A stretch of DNA of 64,000 bases from Phycisphaerales bacterium. GTDB taxonomy: Bacteria > Planctomycetota > Phycisphaerae > Phycisphaerales > UBA1924. The notes under the pieces were generated by a model, which saw nothing but the letters and a program-made list of their open reading frames with translations, did not search any database and was not told the origin of the DNA. Location of the stretch: NCBI GenBank assembly GCA_028289195.1, contig JANQQR010000011.1, positions 1 to 64,000 of the forward strand, read 5' to 3'. Both the position numbers and the translations under genes were made by a program. Positions 22,897 through 32,246 of the stretch are shown here, piece by piece. Within the stretch, counting starts at the first letter, position 1, and each line of letters opens with the position of its first letter.

Positions 22897-25176
22897 ATGG
22901 TGGTACCGCGCCCCTGCGCCGCGCTGAGCGTGCTGGCTGTCGTTCTGTCCGCTTCGTCCGTCCTCGCCGGGCAGCTCGCCCCGCCCCCCGGCCCGGTGAC
23001 GCCCACGATGAAACCGCTCGACGCCATCGAGCCGCGCATCTGCATCAACGAGCTCCCCGGCTCGCCCGACGCGATGCACGTCATCCCCGGCCCCGGCAAC
23101 TACTACCTCACTGCGTCCGTCCTCGCCGACCCCGGCAAGAGCGCGATCCTCATCGATATCCCCGTCGGCGTCGAGGGCCACACCATCGTCGACCTCAACG
23201 GCTTCGACGTCACCGGCCAGGGCGGCGCCACCGGCAGCGGCTTTCGCACCGTCGGTTTGCGCCCCGGCCATCACCTCACCATCGGCATCAACGGCAACAT
23301 CAGGGGCCGCAGCATCATCAGCGGCTTCGCCGAGCACGGCGTCCACGTCGTCGGACACGCCCACGTGCGCATCGGCGGGATTCACGTCCGCGATTGTCAG
23401 GGAAACGGTGCACTGGTCACCGACTGCCTGTCGTGCCGCGTTGGAGATTGCCTGCTCGAGAACATCACCGGTGTCGGGCTCGACATCACGCGCGTTGTCG
23501 ACGTGGAGGTGGCCTTGTGCGACATTTCCAACTCCGGGCTCTCTGGCCTCCGAAAGTCATTGTGCCAGTGGATAGCGATCTCGAATTGCTCGATCAGGAG
23601 CAGCGGTGTCGACGGCATCCACGTCACCGACGCCGATCGCCTCGAAGTCTCCGCTGAGATCCTCAATCCAATTGGAAACGGCATCACGGCCACGAGCGTC
23701 GGGAAAATCAGATTGTCCCGCCCGCTCCGTTTCCAAGAGCGAGCCGGTACATTTTTGCGAGTCGCCAATGCCGGCGGCCACGGACTCGTCGCCGTCGCCT
23801 GCGACGAGATCATCCTCCCCAACCTCGACATCGTCGCGCCCATCGGAAACGGCGTGGTGATCCAGAACGCGCTCTACGCCCAGCTCGGGGGCTCGTTCGT
23901 CGACACCGGCGGCACCGCCATCGAGGGCACCGACGTCGTCGCCATGGCCATCGGCGCCGCAGGAATGCCCACCAGCAAGAAGAAGAAACGCCGCAACAAG
24001 ACCCACCGCATCATCAACCCCGGTGGTCACGGCATCCGCGCCGTCAACTGCACCCACGTCTCAGTCCACGACCTCGAATGCGTGAGCGCTCAGCTCAACG
24101 GCATCAGCTACGACTCAACCGGCCTCCCCGGCCAGGGCACCTCGCTCGAGGTCCATGCCGTCAGCATCCTCGATTCCGGCGACAGCAGCATGGACTCCTC
24201 CATGGAGTCCACGGGAACGATGGATGCGCGAGCATGCCACGTCGAGAATGCCGGCGGCGCCGGCCTGCGCTTCTCCGGTGGCGCAAGCCTCGAAGTCGAC
24301 GAGTGGAGCGACGACTCCTGCACCGGCAGCGGCATCGAGGTGCTCGGCGCCCCGGGCGTGCGCCCCCGCGTCACCGTCCGCGATGCCTTCGGCAACAACG
24401 CCGGCGTCCACGGCATCCACATCGTGGGCGGCGGCTCGACATCCTTCAGCAAGTGCCGCATCTCGGGGGCCGCCGCCGACGGCATCTGCAACGATTGCGA
24501 TGAGACCTGCGAAGACGACCTCGATATCGACCGCTGCGGGGGCGCCGGCGTGCGCCTGGCCGTCTCCGGATCGGTCCAGATCACCGGCGGCACCCTGCGC
24601 GCCAACGGGCAGCAGGGGATCCACATCACCAACCCCCTCGGCGCCGGCGGCCAGGTCGTCCTCCAAGACTGCCTCGTCGATGACAACGGATTCGGCGCGA
24701 TGCCGGCGGCGTCCGGCGTGCACATCGACAACCACGAGAGCCTGACCGTGCAGAACGTTCACGCCAGACGCAACGCCGGCAATGGGCTAGTCGTGGGCGA
24801 CCTCAACGGCGACGGCCTCCTCGATCTCGTCACGGCCTCGTCCAACGGGCTCACCGGCGTCGCGTTCGTTTCTCTGAGTGGCCTGCCCAACGGGCGCCTC
24901 GTGGCCCGGCGCGTCACCTGCGACGGCAACGGGCTGAGCGGCATGGCGCTCGAAGCGACCACCGGAGGCGAGGTCTCCGAATGCGTGTTCTCGAACAACG
25001 GTCTTCTCGGCCTGCACGTTCTCGGCAGCAACCACGTGGTCAGATCCAACAGTGTCACGAACAACTTCGGCGGGACGCTGTTCGTCATCGCACCCGGCAA
25101 CGTCGTCGGCCCGCTCATCGACGAACTCACCGTCGCCGGCAACTGCAACCCCGCGGCCAACTACGTCGCGCCCTGA
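22897..25176 (+). CDS. Secreted right-handed beta-helix repeat protein
   Basis: 759 residues. Signal peptide (1-24, LAVVLSASSVLAG), a cap region with PGPGNYYLTASV, then many 20-25-residue beta-helix turns (for example GVHVVGHAHVRIGGIHV, GHGIRAVNCTHVSVHDLEC, NGLLGLHVLGSNHVV), as in pectate-lyase-like folds. Around residue 358 a strongly basic insert, KKKKRRNKTHR, interrupts the helix. Near residue 630 there is a calcium-loop-like DLNGDGLLDLV. No catalytic residues can be assigned. The N-terminal cap is shared with the 43271 protein, so the two are paralogues. GGAGG at 22884-22888 sets ATG 22897. Codon bias is relaxed at roughly 23380-23760 compared with both ends. Confidence 0.85.
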   Translation: MVVPRPCAALSVLAVVLSASSVLAGQLAPPPGPVTPTMKPLDAIEPRICINELPGSPDAMHVIPGPGNYYLTASVLADPGKSAILIDIPVGVEGHTIVDLNGFDVTGQGGATGSGFRTVGLRPGHHLTIGINGNIRGRSIISGFAEHGVHVVGHAHVRIGGIHVRDCQGNGALVTDCLSCRVGDCLLENITGVGLDITRVVDVEVALCDISNSGLSGLRKSLCQWIAISNCSIRSSGVDGIHVTDADRLEVSAEILNPIGNGITATSVGKIRLSRPLRFQERAGTFLRVANAGGHGLVAVACDEIILPNLDIVAPIGNGVVIQNALYAQLGGSFVDTGGTAIEGTDVVAMAIGAAGMPTSKKKKRRNKTHRIINPGGHGIRAVNCTHVSVHDLECVSAQLNGISYDSTGLPGQGTSLEVHAVSILDSGDSSMDSSMESTGTMDARACHVENAGGAGLRFSGGASLEVDEWSDDSCTGSGIEVLGAPGVRPRVTVRDAFGNNAGVHGIHIVGGGSTSFSKCRISGAAADGICNDCDETCEDDLDIDRCGGAGVRLAVSGSVQITGGTLRANGQQGIHITNPLGAGGQVVLQDCLVDDNGFGAMPAASGVHIDNHESLTVQNVHARRNAGNGLVVGDLNGDGLLDLVTASSNGLTGVAFVSLSGLPNGRLVARRVTCDGNGLSGMALEATTGGEVSECVFSNNGLLGLHVLGSNHVVRSNSVTNNFGGTLFVIAPGNVVGPLIDELTVAGNCNPAANYVAP

Positions 25177-25280
25177 CGGTCACCTCGTAAGAACAAACCC
25201 GAAGAGACCAACCCCCCGGCTGTGTCGAACTCGAGCCATCGCGGGAACGGACAACGCGGGGCGAGTGAGGTGCTGCTCGA

Positions 25281-28079
25281 TCAAGGGCATGCGCCAAGCC
25301 AGCGGCTGAGCACGCTGGTCAGATCGTCAAAGTTGACGAATCCATCGCCGTTGGCATCTCCGGGCCCTGTGCCCGGCGAGTAATCAGCGAGCCAGTTCGC
25401 GAGCACCGTTGTCACATCATCGAAATCGACCGCCGAGTCGCCGTTGGCATCGCCCGCACAGAATGCGATCACATCGATCCGAACTGTCTGGGCCTGGACG
25501 ACCGGTTGCCAGGTCAGGCCAATCGGGCGCAGATCGGGCGCATCCAGAGTTTGAAATGTTCCGCTCGTGAACTGAGCGCTCAGCACGTTGATGCTGTCTC
25601 CCGCAACCGGAAGGTACCCGGCCCGGAGCGCCACCCGCAGCGTCCCGTCCAGTGCCGCTTCCCCGTCGACCTGAATCGGGCTATCCACTCTCGCAACGCT
25701 CGCAGCGTGAACATCCGCGAGTTCGATGACTCCGATCGCAGCCTGCTGCAGGTCGTTCGTCCATGTGATCAGCGTGCCCTCGCTGTCAACGCTGATGGTG
25801 CCCAGGTTTTCCGTCGGATTCAGCGGGTCGGGCTGAAGCCGGAGAGTGCCGCCGGTCTTGACTTCGATCGTGCCGTGGTTCTCGAGGTTCTTGCTCACCG
25901 CGAGAATCCCGACCGGGCCGACGACTTCCAGCAGCCCTTCGACTCGCACGTCACCACGCGGCCCCGAACTACCGAACGGTCGCAGGATGTTCCCCCTCGC
26001 GGCACGCAGTACGAAGTTCGGCGCGATCACCAGATTGTCGGCGCCGATGTTCCCATCAAGCTCGATCGTGCCGATCTCGAGCCTCGATTCAGGGACAGAC
26101 TCGGGATCGATACTCAGCTCTCCATCCACCTCGAGCGTGCCCAAGAACGACGAATCCTGCAGATAGAGCCGACCATCAACATGCATTGAGCCATCCAGCA
26201 CGAGACCGTCCAGCGCGCCGCTCATGCCCGGCGGCACTTCGATCTCAGCACCGTTCACGAGCTCAACCGTTCCGCCTTCGATCAGGGTGCCGCCAAGCAC
26301 GCCCGAGCTGAGCCCGGCCTGTTCGAAAGTGATGGTGTTGAGCGGGCCGTCCAGAGTGAGCGTTGACGCCGAGTTGTCGACCTGCCCGGCGAGCAAGACG
26401 ACACCGCCCTGGTTTTCGAGACCGGCGAGTGCGGTACTCACCATACGCCCTCCAAGCCGCAGGGTGGAACCGGCGCCGGCCCGAAGCACACCGAGGCTTG
26501 TCAGATCGCGGACGGTGGTGAACGAGTCGCCCGCGACGGGGCCCAGGAGATTCAACGTGGCACCGTTGATCGCTTCGCACACGCCCGCCGCGCCGTTGTC
26601 GAACTGCTCCGGCACGATGTCGATCGTGCGCCCGGAAACCGACGCCCTGATGGTGCCGTGATTGACGAGCCGATTGAGCGGAGGGCTCCCGGTCTGGCCC
26701 GGATCCTTCGCGACCGTCGCTCTGCCGCCTTCGATGACCGAACCCGCTGCCAGCGTCAGGGTGTCGCCCGGGTCCATCTCGATGATGCAACTGCTGGCGA
26801 GGTCGGGCGAGAAGACGATGGACCCGCCGGCGAAGGTCTGGTCGCCCGGGAATCTCAGAATCGGCTCATCGCCGAGCATGGTCAGGGTGCCAGTGAGATT
26901 GAGGCCGGAGTCGATCGACAGACCATTGCCCCCGTCATTGGCTGCTCCGATCACGATGTCCCCGAACACATCGACGCCGCTCAGTTCGGCGAATCTGCCG
27001 TCGTCTACGCGGAGAGATGTCCCATCGAGCAGTTCGACAACCCCACCCACGATCCTGCCGTCGCTGTCCAGCACCCAACTCCCGGTCGACGCGTCGAGCG
27101 TGAGCATCGTTCCGGTGTTGTCCATCACGCCGTTGATCTTCGTGGTGCCTCCCGAAGTGTCCAGCGTTCCAGTTGGCGTGAAGAACGTCCCACGCAGGTT
27201 GAGCACGCCCCCGTTGGTTGCACGGAGAACGCCCGAGGACTGCCAATTCGCATCCCGGATCTCGAGCACCCCGCCGTCTCGTGCCTCGAGGGTGCCGACG
27301 TTGTCCAGATTCTGCGGCTCAAGCTGCAAGATCTGGCCCGGTGAATCGGCGAGGATCAGCCCTTCGTTGACGAGAGTTGCTTGCGGATTGAACGGGCCGC
27401 TTTCCTTTTCGCCGACAAAGCCCCAGCCCCGCACCGTGGCTGTGGAGTCGAACGTCACGGTGTTTCCCTGATCGAGCTTCACCTGGCCGTTCGACATCTC
27501 GATCGTGCCGCCCGAGAGCACGTCATTCTCAAGGAAAATGAGCTGCCAGGCGAACGCGTTCATAAAACCCGTTCCATTGAGTGTCAGGCCACCACGGATC
27601 CGTGCGCGGATCAGATCAACGTCGCCATCGATCGTCACTCCCCGAAGCTCGCCGGAATTGTTCACGCGCAACAAGCCGCCCGGGTCGACGAGGATGTTCG
27701 GGCCCGTAAACACCTCATCGATCAGAAATGTGCCCTGTCGTACCTCCGCAATCCCGGTGACAGCCAGCTCCGCGCTGCGCTGCCAGAGCGTCGCATCGGG
27801 GGAATCGATCAACAGGGAATCAATCGCAACATCGGGGCTATCGAGTCGCACGACATATGGCATGCCGGCGGCATCGATCGTGACCGCATACGTCGCGCCC
27901 ATCGGCGTCCCATCGTTCGGAACACTCGGATTCGTGCTCCATCGCGTGGGATCCTGCCACAGACCATCTGTGGTCCCGAGCCAAACCGCAGGCGTCTGCG
28001 CAAAGGCGGGCGACCCGATCGCAAAGGCCGAAACGACAACCGCCGCCGCCCCGCCAACAAGATCTCGATGAGTGATCAC
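25281..28079 (-). CDS. Large secreted beta-repeat protein with dockerin-like C-terminus
   Basis: 932 residues. Signal peptide (about 1-28, GGAAAVVVSAFAIGSPAFAQ). A long repetitive beta domain follows, rich in short strand-turn units (GTLDTSGGTTKINGVM, GGVVELLDGTSLRVDD, GTIEVKTGGTLRLQ) like autotransporter passengers or parallel beta-rolls. Residues about 870-930 contain two EF-hand-like loops (DANGDSAVDFDD, DANGDGFVNFDD) forming a dockerin-like tail. GTG 28079 is preferred because GGAGG (complement of 28087-28091) lies 7 nt upstream and the signal peptide starts properly; an in-frame start at 28142 lacks this. Codon use is less GC3-rich than in housekeeping neighbours. Function unknown; an adhesive or surface role is likely. 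Confidence 0.85.
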   Translation of the reverse strand: MITHRDLVGGAAAVVVSAFAIGSPAFAQTPAVWLGTTDGLWQDPTRWSTNPSVPNDGTPMGATYAVTIDAAGMPYVVRLDSPDVAIDSLLIDSPDATLWQRSAELAVTGIAEVRQGTFLIDEVFTGPNILVDPGGLLRVNNSGELRGVTIDGDVDLIRARIRGGLTLNGTGFMNAFAWQLIFLENDVLSGGTIEMSNGQVKLDQGNTVTFDSTATVRGWGFVGEKESGPFNPQATLVNEGLILADSPGQILQLEPQNLDNVGTLEARDGGVLEIRDANWQSSGVLRATNGGVLNLRGTFFTPTGTLDTSGGTTKINGVMDNTGTMLTLDASTGSWVLDSDGRIVGGVVELLDGTSLRVDDGRFAELSGVDVFGDIVIGAANDGGNGLSIDSGLNLTGTLTMLGDEPILRFPGDQTFAGGSIVFSPDLASSCIIEMDPGDTLTLAAGSVIEGGRATVAKDPGQTGSPPLNRLVNHGTIRASVSGRTIDIVPEQFDNGAAGVCEAINGATLNLLGPVAGDSFTTVRDLTSLGVLRAGAGSTLRLGGRMVSTALAGLENQGGVVLLAGQVDNSASTLTLDGPLNTITFEQAGLSSGVLGGTLIEGGTVELVNGAEIEVPPGMSGALDGLVLDGSMHVDGRLYLQDSSFLGTLEVDGELSIDPESVPESRLEIGTIELDGNIGADNLVIAPNFVLRAARGNILRPFGSSGPRGDVRVEGLLEVVGPVGILAVSKNLENHGTIEVKTGGTLRLQPDPLNPTENLGTISVDSEGTLITWTNDLQQAAIGVIELADVHAASVARVDSPIQVDGEAALDGTLRVALRAGYLPVAGDSINVLSAQFTSGTFQTLDAPDLRPIGLTWQPVVQAQTVRIDVIAFCAGDANGDSAVDFDDVTTVLANWLADYSPGTGPGDANGDGFVNFDDLTSVLSRWLGACP

Positions 28080-28183
28080 GGCGTCTCCTCCCGGGAGCGG
28101 CGCCCGAGGCGCGTCCCGCCACAACCCGTGTGGAGTAAGCACAACGGGCGCGCTTCAACTCACAAGGGCGGTAGCTAAGAAAG

Positions 28184-28211
28184 AGTGTCACACGCAGCAG
28201 CCCGATCACAA
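28184..28211 (-). promoter_or_regulatory. Promoter of the dockerin-like protein gene
   Basis: On the minus strand TTGTGA (28211-28206), 16-nt spacer, GACACT (28189-28184). The leader to GTG 28079 is about 100 nt. Confidence 0.5.
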
Positions 28212-28251
28212 CCGAAAACGCGAAATCGCGGCCAGTTTCCTGGCAGCCACC

Positions 28252-28290
28252 AAAAACAAAGCCGCCCCTCGACCGGAAGATCGAGGGGCG
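28252..28290 (-). terminator. Intrinsic terminator downstream of dnaK
   Basis: 10-bp perfect stem CGCCCCTCGA/TCGAGGGGCG with an 8-nt loop. Read leftward it is followed by GCTTTGTTTTTG. It lies 165 nt past the dnaK stop, so the dnaK transcript has a long 3' UTR or a separate small RNA ends here. Confidence 0.85.
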
Positions 28291-28302
28291 CCTGGAGGTG
28301 TT

Positions 28303-28425
28303 GGAGAGTGAGGATCTCCATGTCGGTCGCTGGAGCGGAGGAGTGCTCCAGGAGGTTCTCAGCAATCCGTCGAGCAACGCCCGCTTTCCGCTAGGTCACT
28401 GCTCTAACTAGTCTTACGGAGAACC
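28303..28425 (-). ncRNA. Candidate structured RNA in the dnaK 3' region
   Basis: On the minus strand the segment can form a 7-bp helix GGTTCTC/GAGAACC closing 28425-28354. Next comes a hairpin CTGGAGC-ACTCCTCC-GCTCCAG (28351-28330), then a hairpin GGAGA-TCCTCAC-TCTCC (28319-28303), and finally the terminator at 28290. Both hairpin loops expose UCCUC, complementary to Shine-Dalgarno sequences, as in C-rich-loop small RNAs. No promoter is convincing, so it could be a processed dnaK 3' UTR. The helices are seen in the sequence; the RNA function is inference. Confidence 0.3.
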
Positions 28426-28454
28426 ACGCCGAAGGTTTCTGTATTCCGCGGGTC

Positions 28455-30383
28455 TTAGTCGTCCTTGACCTTGAATTCCGCGTCTACGACGTCGTCATCG
28501 CCGCTTTCCGACCCGGAATCGTCGCCCGCCGAGGCCCCGGATTCGTCGCCCTCGGGGGCCGCACCGGGCGCCTGCTGCGCCGCCGCGGCTTCCTCGTAGA
28601 TGACCTTGCCCAGTTCCATCGAGGCGTTCTCGAGTTCCTTCATGGCCGACTCGATCGCGTCCTTGTCTTCGCCCTTGAGCTTGTCCTCGAGGTTCGAGAT
28701 CGCGCTCTCGATCTTGCCGCGCACATCCGGCGTGACCTTCTCGCCGTGCTCCTCGAGCGAACGCCGCGTCTGGCTGACCACCGCGTCGCCGCGGTTCTTC
28801 AGGTCCACAACCTCGCGCCGCTTCTGATCCTCTTCCGCGTGCGCTTCGGCGTCCTGCTTCATCTGCTCGATCTCGGAGTCGTCGAGACCACCGGTGTTGG
28901 TGATCTTGATCTCCTGGCTCTTGCCGGTGCTCTTGTCCTTGGCGTTCACCGTGAGGATGCCGTTGGCGTCGATCGCGAATTCCACCTCGATCTGAGGCAT
29001 GCCTCGCGGCGCCGGGGCGATCCCGGTGAGCTCGAACTGCCCGAGCGTGCGGTTGTCCTTGGCGAACTCGCGCTCGCCCTGCAGCACGTGGATCTGCACG
29101 CTCGTCTGGCTGTCGGCAGCGGTCGAGAACGTCTCGGCCTTGCTGGTCGGGATCGTCGTGTTCTTCTCGATCAGCTTGGTCATAACGCCGCCGAGCGTCT
29201 CGACGCCCAGGCTCAGGGGCGTCACGTCGAGCAGCAGCACGTCCTTGACCTCGCCCTGCAGCACGCCGCCCTGGATCGCGGCGCCGATGGCGACGACCTC
29301 GTCGGGGTTCACGCTTCGGTTCGGCTCCTTGCCGAAGATCTCCTGAGCGATCTCCTGCACCTTGGGGATGCGCGTCGAGCCGCCGACGAGCACGATCTCG
29401 TCGATCTTGCTCGCGTCGAGCTTGGCGTCCTTGATCGCCTGCTCGCACGGGTTGCGCAGGCGTCCGAACAGTTCGGCGCAGATGTCCTCGAACTTGCTCC
29501 GCGTCAGGCTCACCTGCAGGTGCTTGGGGCCCGAGGCGTCGGCCGTGATGAACGGCAGGTTGACCGTCGTCTGCTGCATCGTCGACAGCTCGACCTTGGC
29601 CTTTTCAGCCGCCTCCTTGAGGCGCTGCAGCGCCATCGGGTCGTTGCGGATGTCGATGCCTTCCTGCTTCTGGAACTCGTCCGCCAGGAAGTCGATCACC
29701 TTCTGGTCCCAGTCGTCGCCGCCCAGGTGGGTGTCGCCGTTGGTGCTCAGCACCTCGAACACACCGTCGCCGACGTCGAGGATCGACACGTCGAACGTGC
29801 CGCCGCCGAGGTCGAACACCGCGATCTTCTCGTTGGTCTTCTTGTCGAGCCCGTACGCGAGCGCCGCCGCCGTCGGCTCGTTGATGATGCGCTCAACCTT
29901 CAGGCCGGCGATCTCGCCCGCGTCCTTGGTCGCCTGGCGCTGCGCGTCGTTGAAGTACGCCGGCACCGTGATCACCGCCCGGTCGACGCTCTCGCCGAGG
30001 TAGTCCTCGGCGGTCTTTTTGAGGTCCTGCAGGATGAACGCACTGATCTCCTGCGGCGTGTACTGCTTGTCACGCACGCCGACCTTCACGAACTCCTCAG
30101 CGCCGCCCGAGATCTCGTAGGGCACCAGCTTCTCTTCGCTCGCCACCTCGCTGTGCCGACGCCCCATGAACCGCTTCACGCTGAAGACGGTGTTCTTGGG
30201 GTTCGTCACCTGCTGGTGCTTGGCGGGCTGGCCGACGAGGCGCTCGCCCTTGTCGGTGAAGCCGACCACAGACGGCGTCACGCGATTGCCGCTGGAGTTG
30301 ATGAGAACCTTGGGGCTCCCGCCTTCCATGATGGCCACGCAGGAGTTCGTCGTGCCGAGGTCGATGCCGATGATCTTGGACAT
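28455..30383 (-). CDS. dnaK: Molecular chaperone DnaK (Hsp70)
   Basis: 642 residues, full length. The ATPase domain is residues 1-385, starting [14 protein letters not shown], with [17 protein letters not shown], phosphate-binding [15 protein letters not shown], and [12 protein letters not shown] hydrophobic linker ([19 protein letters not shown]) leads to the substrate-binding beta domain and the helical lid. The disordered Gly/Asp/Glu tail ends EFKVKDD, like the EEVD-type C-terminus of many DnaKs. It binds unfolded segments with DnaJ and GrpE, neither of which is adjacent. No CIRCE inverted repeat (TTAGCACTC-N9-GAGTGCTAA) was seen upstream, so HrcA control is unlikely. The transcript runs on through the candidate RNA to the terminator at 28252-28290. 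Confidence 0.98.
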   Translation of the reverse strand: MSKIIGIDLGTTNSCVAIMEGGSPKVLINSSGNRVTPSVVGFTDKGERLVGQPAKHQQVTNPKNTVFSVKRFMGRRHSEVASEEKLVPYEISGGAEEFVKVGVRDKQYTPQEISAFILQDLKKTAEDYLGESVDRAVITVPAYFNDAQRQATKDAGEIAGLKVERIINEPTAAALAYGLDKKTNEKIAVFDLGGGTFDVSILDVGDGVFEVLSTNGDTHLGGDDWDQKVIDFLADEFQKQEGIDIRNDPMALQRLKEAAEKAKVELSTMQQTTVNLPFITADASGPKHLQVSLTRSKFEDICAELFGRLRNPCEQAIKDAKLDASKIDEIVLVGGSTRIPKVQEIAQEIFGKEPNRSVNPDEVVAIGAAIQGGVLQGEVKDVLLLDVTPLSLGVETLGGVMTKLIEKNTTIPTSKAETFSTAADSQTSVQIHVLQGEREFAKDNRTLGQFELTGIAPAPRGMPQIEVEFAIDANGILTVNAKDKSTGKSQEIKITNTGGLDDSEIEQMKQDAEAHAEEDQKRREVVDLKNRGDAVVSQTRRSLEEHGEKVTPDVRGKIESAISNLEDKLKGEDKDAIESAMKELENASMELGKVIYEEAAAAQQAPGAAPEGDESGASAGDDSGSESGDDDVVDAEFKVKDD

Positions 30384-30527
30384 GGTCTGATTCCGTTCCT
30401 GAATCGTTCAAAGGCCCGCAAGGGGCCCAGAGGGTCAATCTGTTGCGATTCCGGGCGCCAGGCCCCACCGGCCAGCGCCCCGCATCGCACGCCCTGGTTT
30501 TGCAACGCCGGTGCCACCCGGATCGCG

Positions 30528-30547
30528 CCGATTCGGCGCAGAATCGG
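30528..30547. promoter_or_regulatory. Inverted repeat upstream of dnaK
   Basis: CCGATTC-GGCGCA-GAATCGG, perfect 7-bp arms, 145 nt upstream of the dnaK start in an otherwise gene-free 249-nt gap (30384-30632). AATCGG recurs twice more within the next 35 nt. It could be an operator for dnaK or part of the 3' region of the gene at 30633. No sigma32-type promoter is evident. Confidence 0.3.
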
Positions 30548-30632
30548 CCTCCACGGGCCGGAAATCGGCGTTCGGTACGTCAATCGGTCCTGCAATGCCT
30601 GTCACGCTGCCGCTTTGGCAGGGACCCGAGGA

Positions 30633-31370
30633 TCAGTTGCTCGACGGATCGCTCGGCGGTTCGGTCGGCATGTCCGCGGGGGCATCTTCGGGCGCATCCG
30701 TCGGCACGTCCGGGGTCTCCGGCGTCTCAGCCGGGATCTCCCGATCGAGGTCCGCGTCGGGCGCAGAGCCGGCGCCGCTTGGGGCCCACGAGGAACCCGA
30801 GCCCGAGGTGTTCCACTCCACCGAGCCCTGGTACCGGATGTCGTCAGCGGTGTCCGGGATCCCGTCCGGGCCGGCGCTGAACAGGCGATAGCCGCGACCG
30901 GCGCCGGTCGGCTCGTAGTAGTACGCCTCGCCCCAGTGGTCGGTGAAGATGCCCGCGAGGTTGGCGTCGAGCGCCGCCTGCACGTCGGCCAGCGAATCGG
31001 GGAGGCTGCCGTTGTCGTCCTCGTACTTCTGGATCGCGCCGTCGAGGATGGTCATCTCGACCTGCGCCTCGAGCTCCGGCCCGCCGATCATCGCCGCCAG
31101 ACCGAGCGCCGCGCCCGTCGCGCCGACAGCGAGCAGCGCACCAAGGATCGCGAACGGGAGGAACAGCAGCGAGATGATGATGCCGCAGCTCCCCACCGCG
31201 CCGATCACAACGCCCGCGATCGCCAGGCCCTTCGGCTCGTTCTTGAGCGCGAACAGGCTCATGATCAGCCCGATCGGGCTCAGCAGCCCGCCGGCACAGA
31301 AGCCGACGAGCGACACGATGAAGCCGGCGGTCCCGAGCGGATTCGTTTGTTTTCCTGCGTCGTGGTTCAT
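30633..31370 (-). CDS. DUF4190-like membrane protein with GspG-like C-terminal domain, copy 1
   Basis: 245 residues. N-terminal two to three membrane helices resemble DUF4190 (NPLGTAGFIVSLVGFCAGG, LSPIGLIMSLFALKNEPKGLAIAG, CGIIISLLFLPFAIL). The segment at about 105-185 looks like the globular part of a type II pseudopilin GspG: IQKYEDDNGSLPDSLADVQ, DHWGEAYYYEP and YRLFSAGPDGIPDTADDI, the last being the calcium-binding DD segment. A Pro/Asp/Glu/Thr-rich acidic tail follows. There is no prepilin leader peptide, so it is not itself a pseudopilin. GGAGG 8 nt upstream supports ATG 31370. It lies 28 nt downstream of a paralogue of the same design. Confidence 0.8.
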   Translation of the reverse strand: MNHDAGKQTNPLGTAGFIVSLVGFCAGGLLSPIGLIMSLFALKNEPKGLAIAGVVIGAVGSCGIIISLLFLPFAILGALLAVGATGAALGLAAMIGGPELEAQVEMTILDGAIQKYEDDNGSLPDSLADVQAALDANLAGIFTDHWGEAYYYEPTGAGRGYRLFSAGPDGIPDTADDIRYQGSVEWNTSGSGSSWAPSGAGSAPDADLDREIPAETPETPDVPTDAPEDAPADMPTEPPSDPSSN

Positions 31371-31398
31371 CCTTCAATCCTCCCGCGCACCAAGGCGA

Positions 31399-31956
31399 TC
31401 AGGGCCCGCCCAGGCGGTCCCGGCCGAGCGTCTCACCGAACGTGTCACCGAGAACGTTCCCCGCCTCGTTCGGCCCCATCGAACTCTCGAGCACCGCGTC
31501 TTCGCCATCGTCGAACCCGCCGTCCGGGCCGGCGACGATCAGCGCCCACGAGCCATCGTCCCGGCCTTCGAACCGGTACTCCGTGCCCCAGGGATCCATC
31601 TCCACGCCCGCCGGAAGGTTGAGCGCCGCCAGGTCGTCCGGCATTGCGCCGTCGTTGTTCGCCTGGTAGCGAGCGATCGCCGCGCCGATCTCCTCGCGAT
31701 CGGTGACGACCTCCGCGATCTGCATCGCGATCGGTCCGACCATCCAGATGCCGAACCCGAGGATGCCCCAGATCACCGAGCCGATGAGCCCGACGAACAC
31801 GCCCGCGATCGCGAACCCGCGGGGCTCCTTCGCCAGGCCCACGATGCTGATGATCAGACCGATGGGGCTCAGGCAGAACGCCAGCACGAATCCCACGATG
31901 CCGATCGGGTTGCTCGGCTTGCCCCCGCCCTGTCCGAAGTCGTCGTTCTGATTCAC
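31399..31956 (-). CDS. DUF4190-like membrane protein with GspG-like C-terminal domain, copy 2
   Basis: 185 residues with the same architecture as copy 1 but without the acidic tail: NPIGIVGFVLAFCLSPIGL and ISIVGLAKEPRGFAIAG are two membrane helices, a third is IWGILGFGIWMVG. A short GspG-like domain follows (AIARYQANNDGAMPDDLAAL, DPWGTEYRFEG, IVAGPDGGFDDGEDAV). GTG 31956 is chosen because GGAG lies 8 nt upstream; the more distal in-frame start at 32013 lacks a ribosome site. Head-to-tail arrangement and shared domain order indicate a tandem duplication, and the two products may associate. Function unknown. Confidence 0.78.
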   Translation of the reverse strand: MNQNDDFGQGGGKPSNPIGIVGFVLAFCLSPIGLIISIVGLAKEPRGFAIAGVFVGLIGSVIWGILGFGIWMVGPIAMQIAEVVTDREEIGAAIARYQANNDGAMPDDLAALNLPAGVEMDPWGTEYRFEGRDDGSWALIVAGPDGGFDDGEDAVLESSMGPNEAGNVLGDTFGETLGRDRLGGP

Positions 31957-32246
31957 GCTGATCGCTCCATGATCCGCCCTCGAGCACCCGGCAACGACCG
32001 GCCGCCCAGCCACTTGTTGGGTCGCCCCGGCAGCGGCTTCCGCTGCGTGCCTGCCCAGCCTACCACGCCAGCGGGGATTTCGGGCCGGGCGCCCGATCCG
32101 TCTGTGACGGTCCGTCGCAGATATGGGCGACCGCTTTTTCCCGGGATAGCTTGACTTCCGGGCCGTTTGGGCCTCCCTTATGGGGAGACGTGTTCCCGTC
32201 CGGCCGCGACCCGACGCGCCCGGACCTCAGGAGAGGAATCAGAGAG

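Noticed and set aside
28354-28425. tRNA-like shape: 7-bp helix closing 72 nt, with TAGTTAGAGCAG resembling a D arm
   Set aside because: No T-arm (GTTCRANYC) and no consistent anticodon stem can be drawn; kept only as part of the candidate structured RNA.
30384-30632. CIRCE element or sigma32 promoter upstream of dnaK
   Set aside because: No TTAGCACTC-N9-GAGTGCTAA repeat and no CTTGAA / CCCCAT pair at proper spacing on the minus strand; only an unrelated inverted repeat is present.
28746-31622. Very long rightward open frame opposite dnaK and the membrane-protein pair
   Set aside because: Shadow of dnaK codon usage; dnaK is unmistakable on the minus strand.
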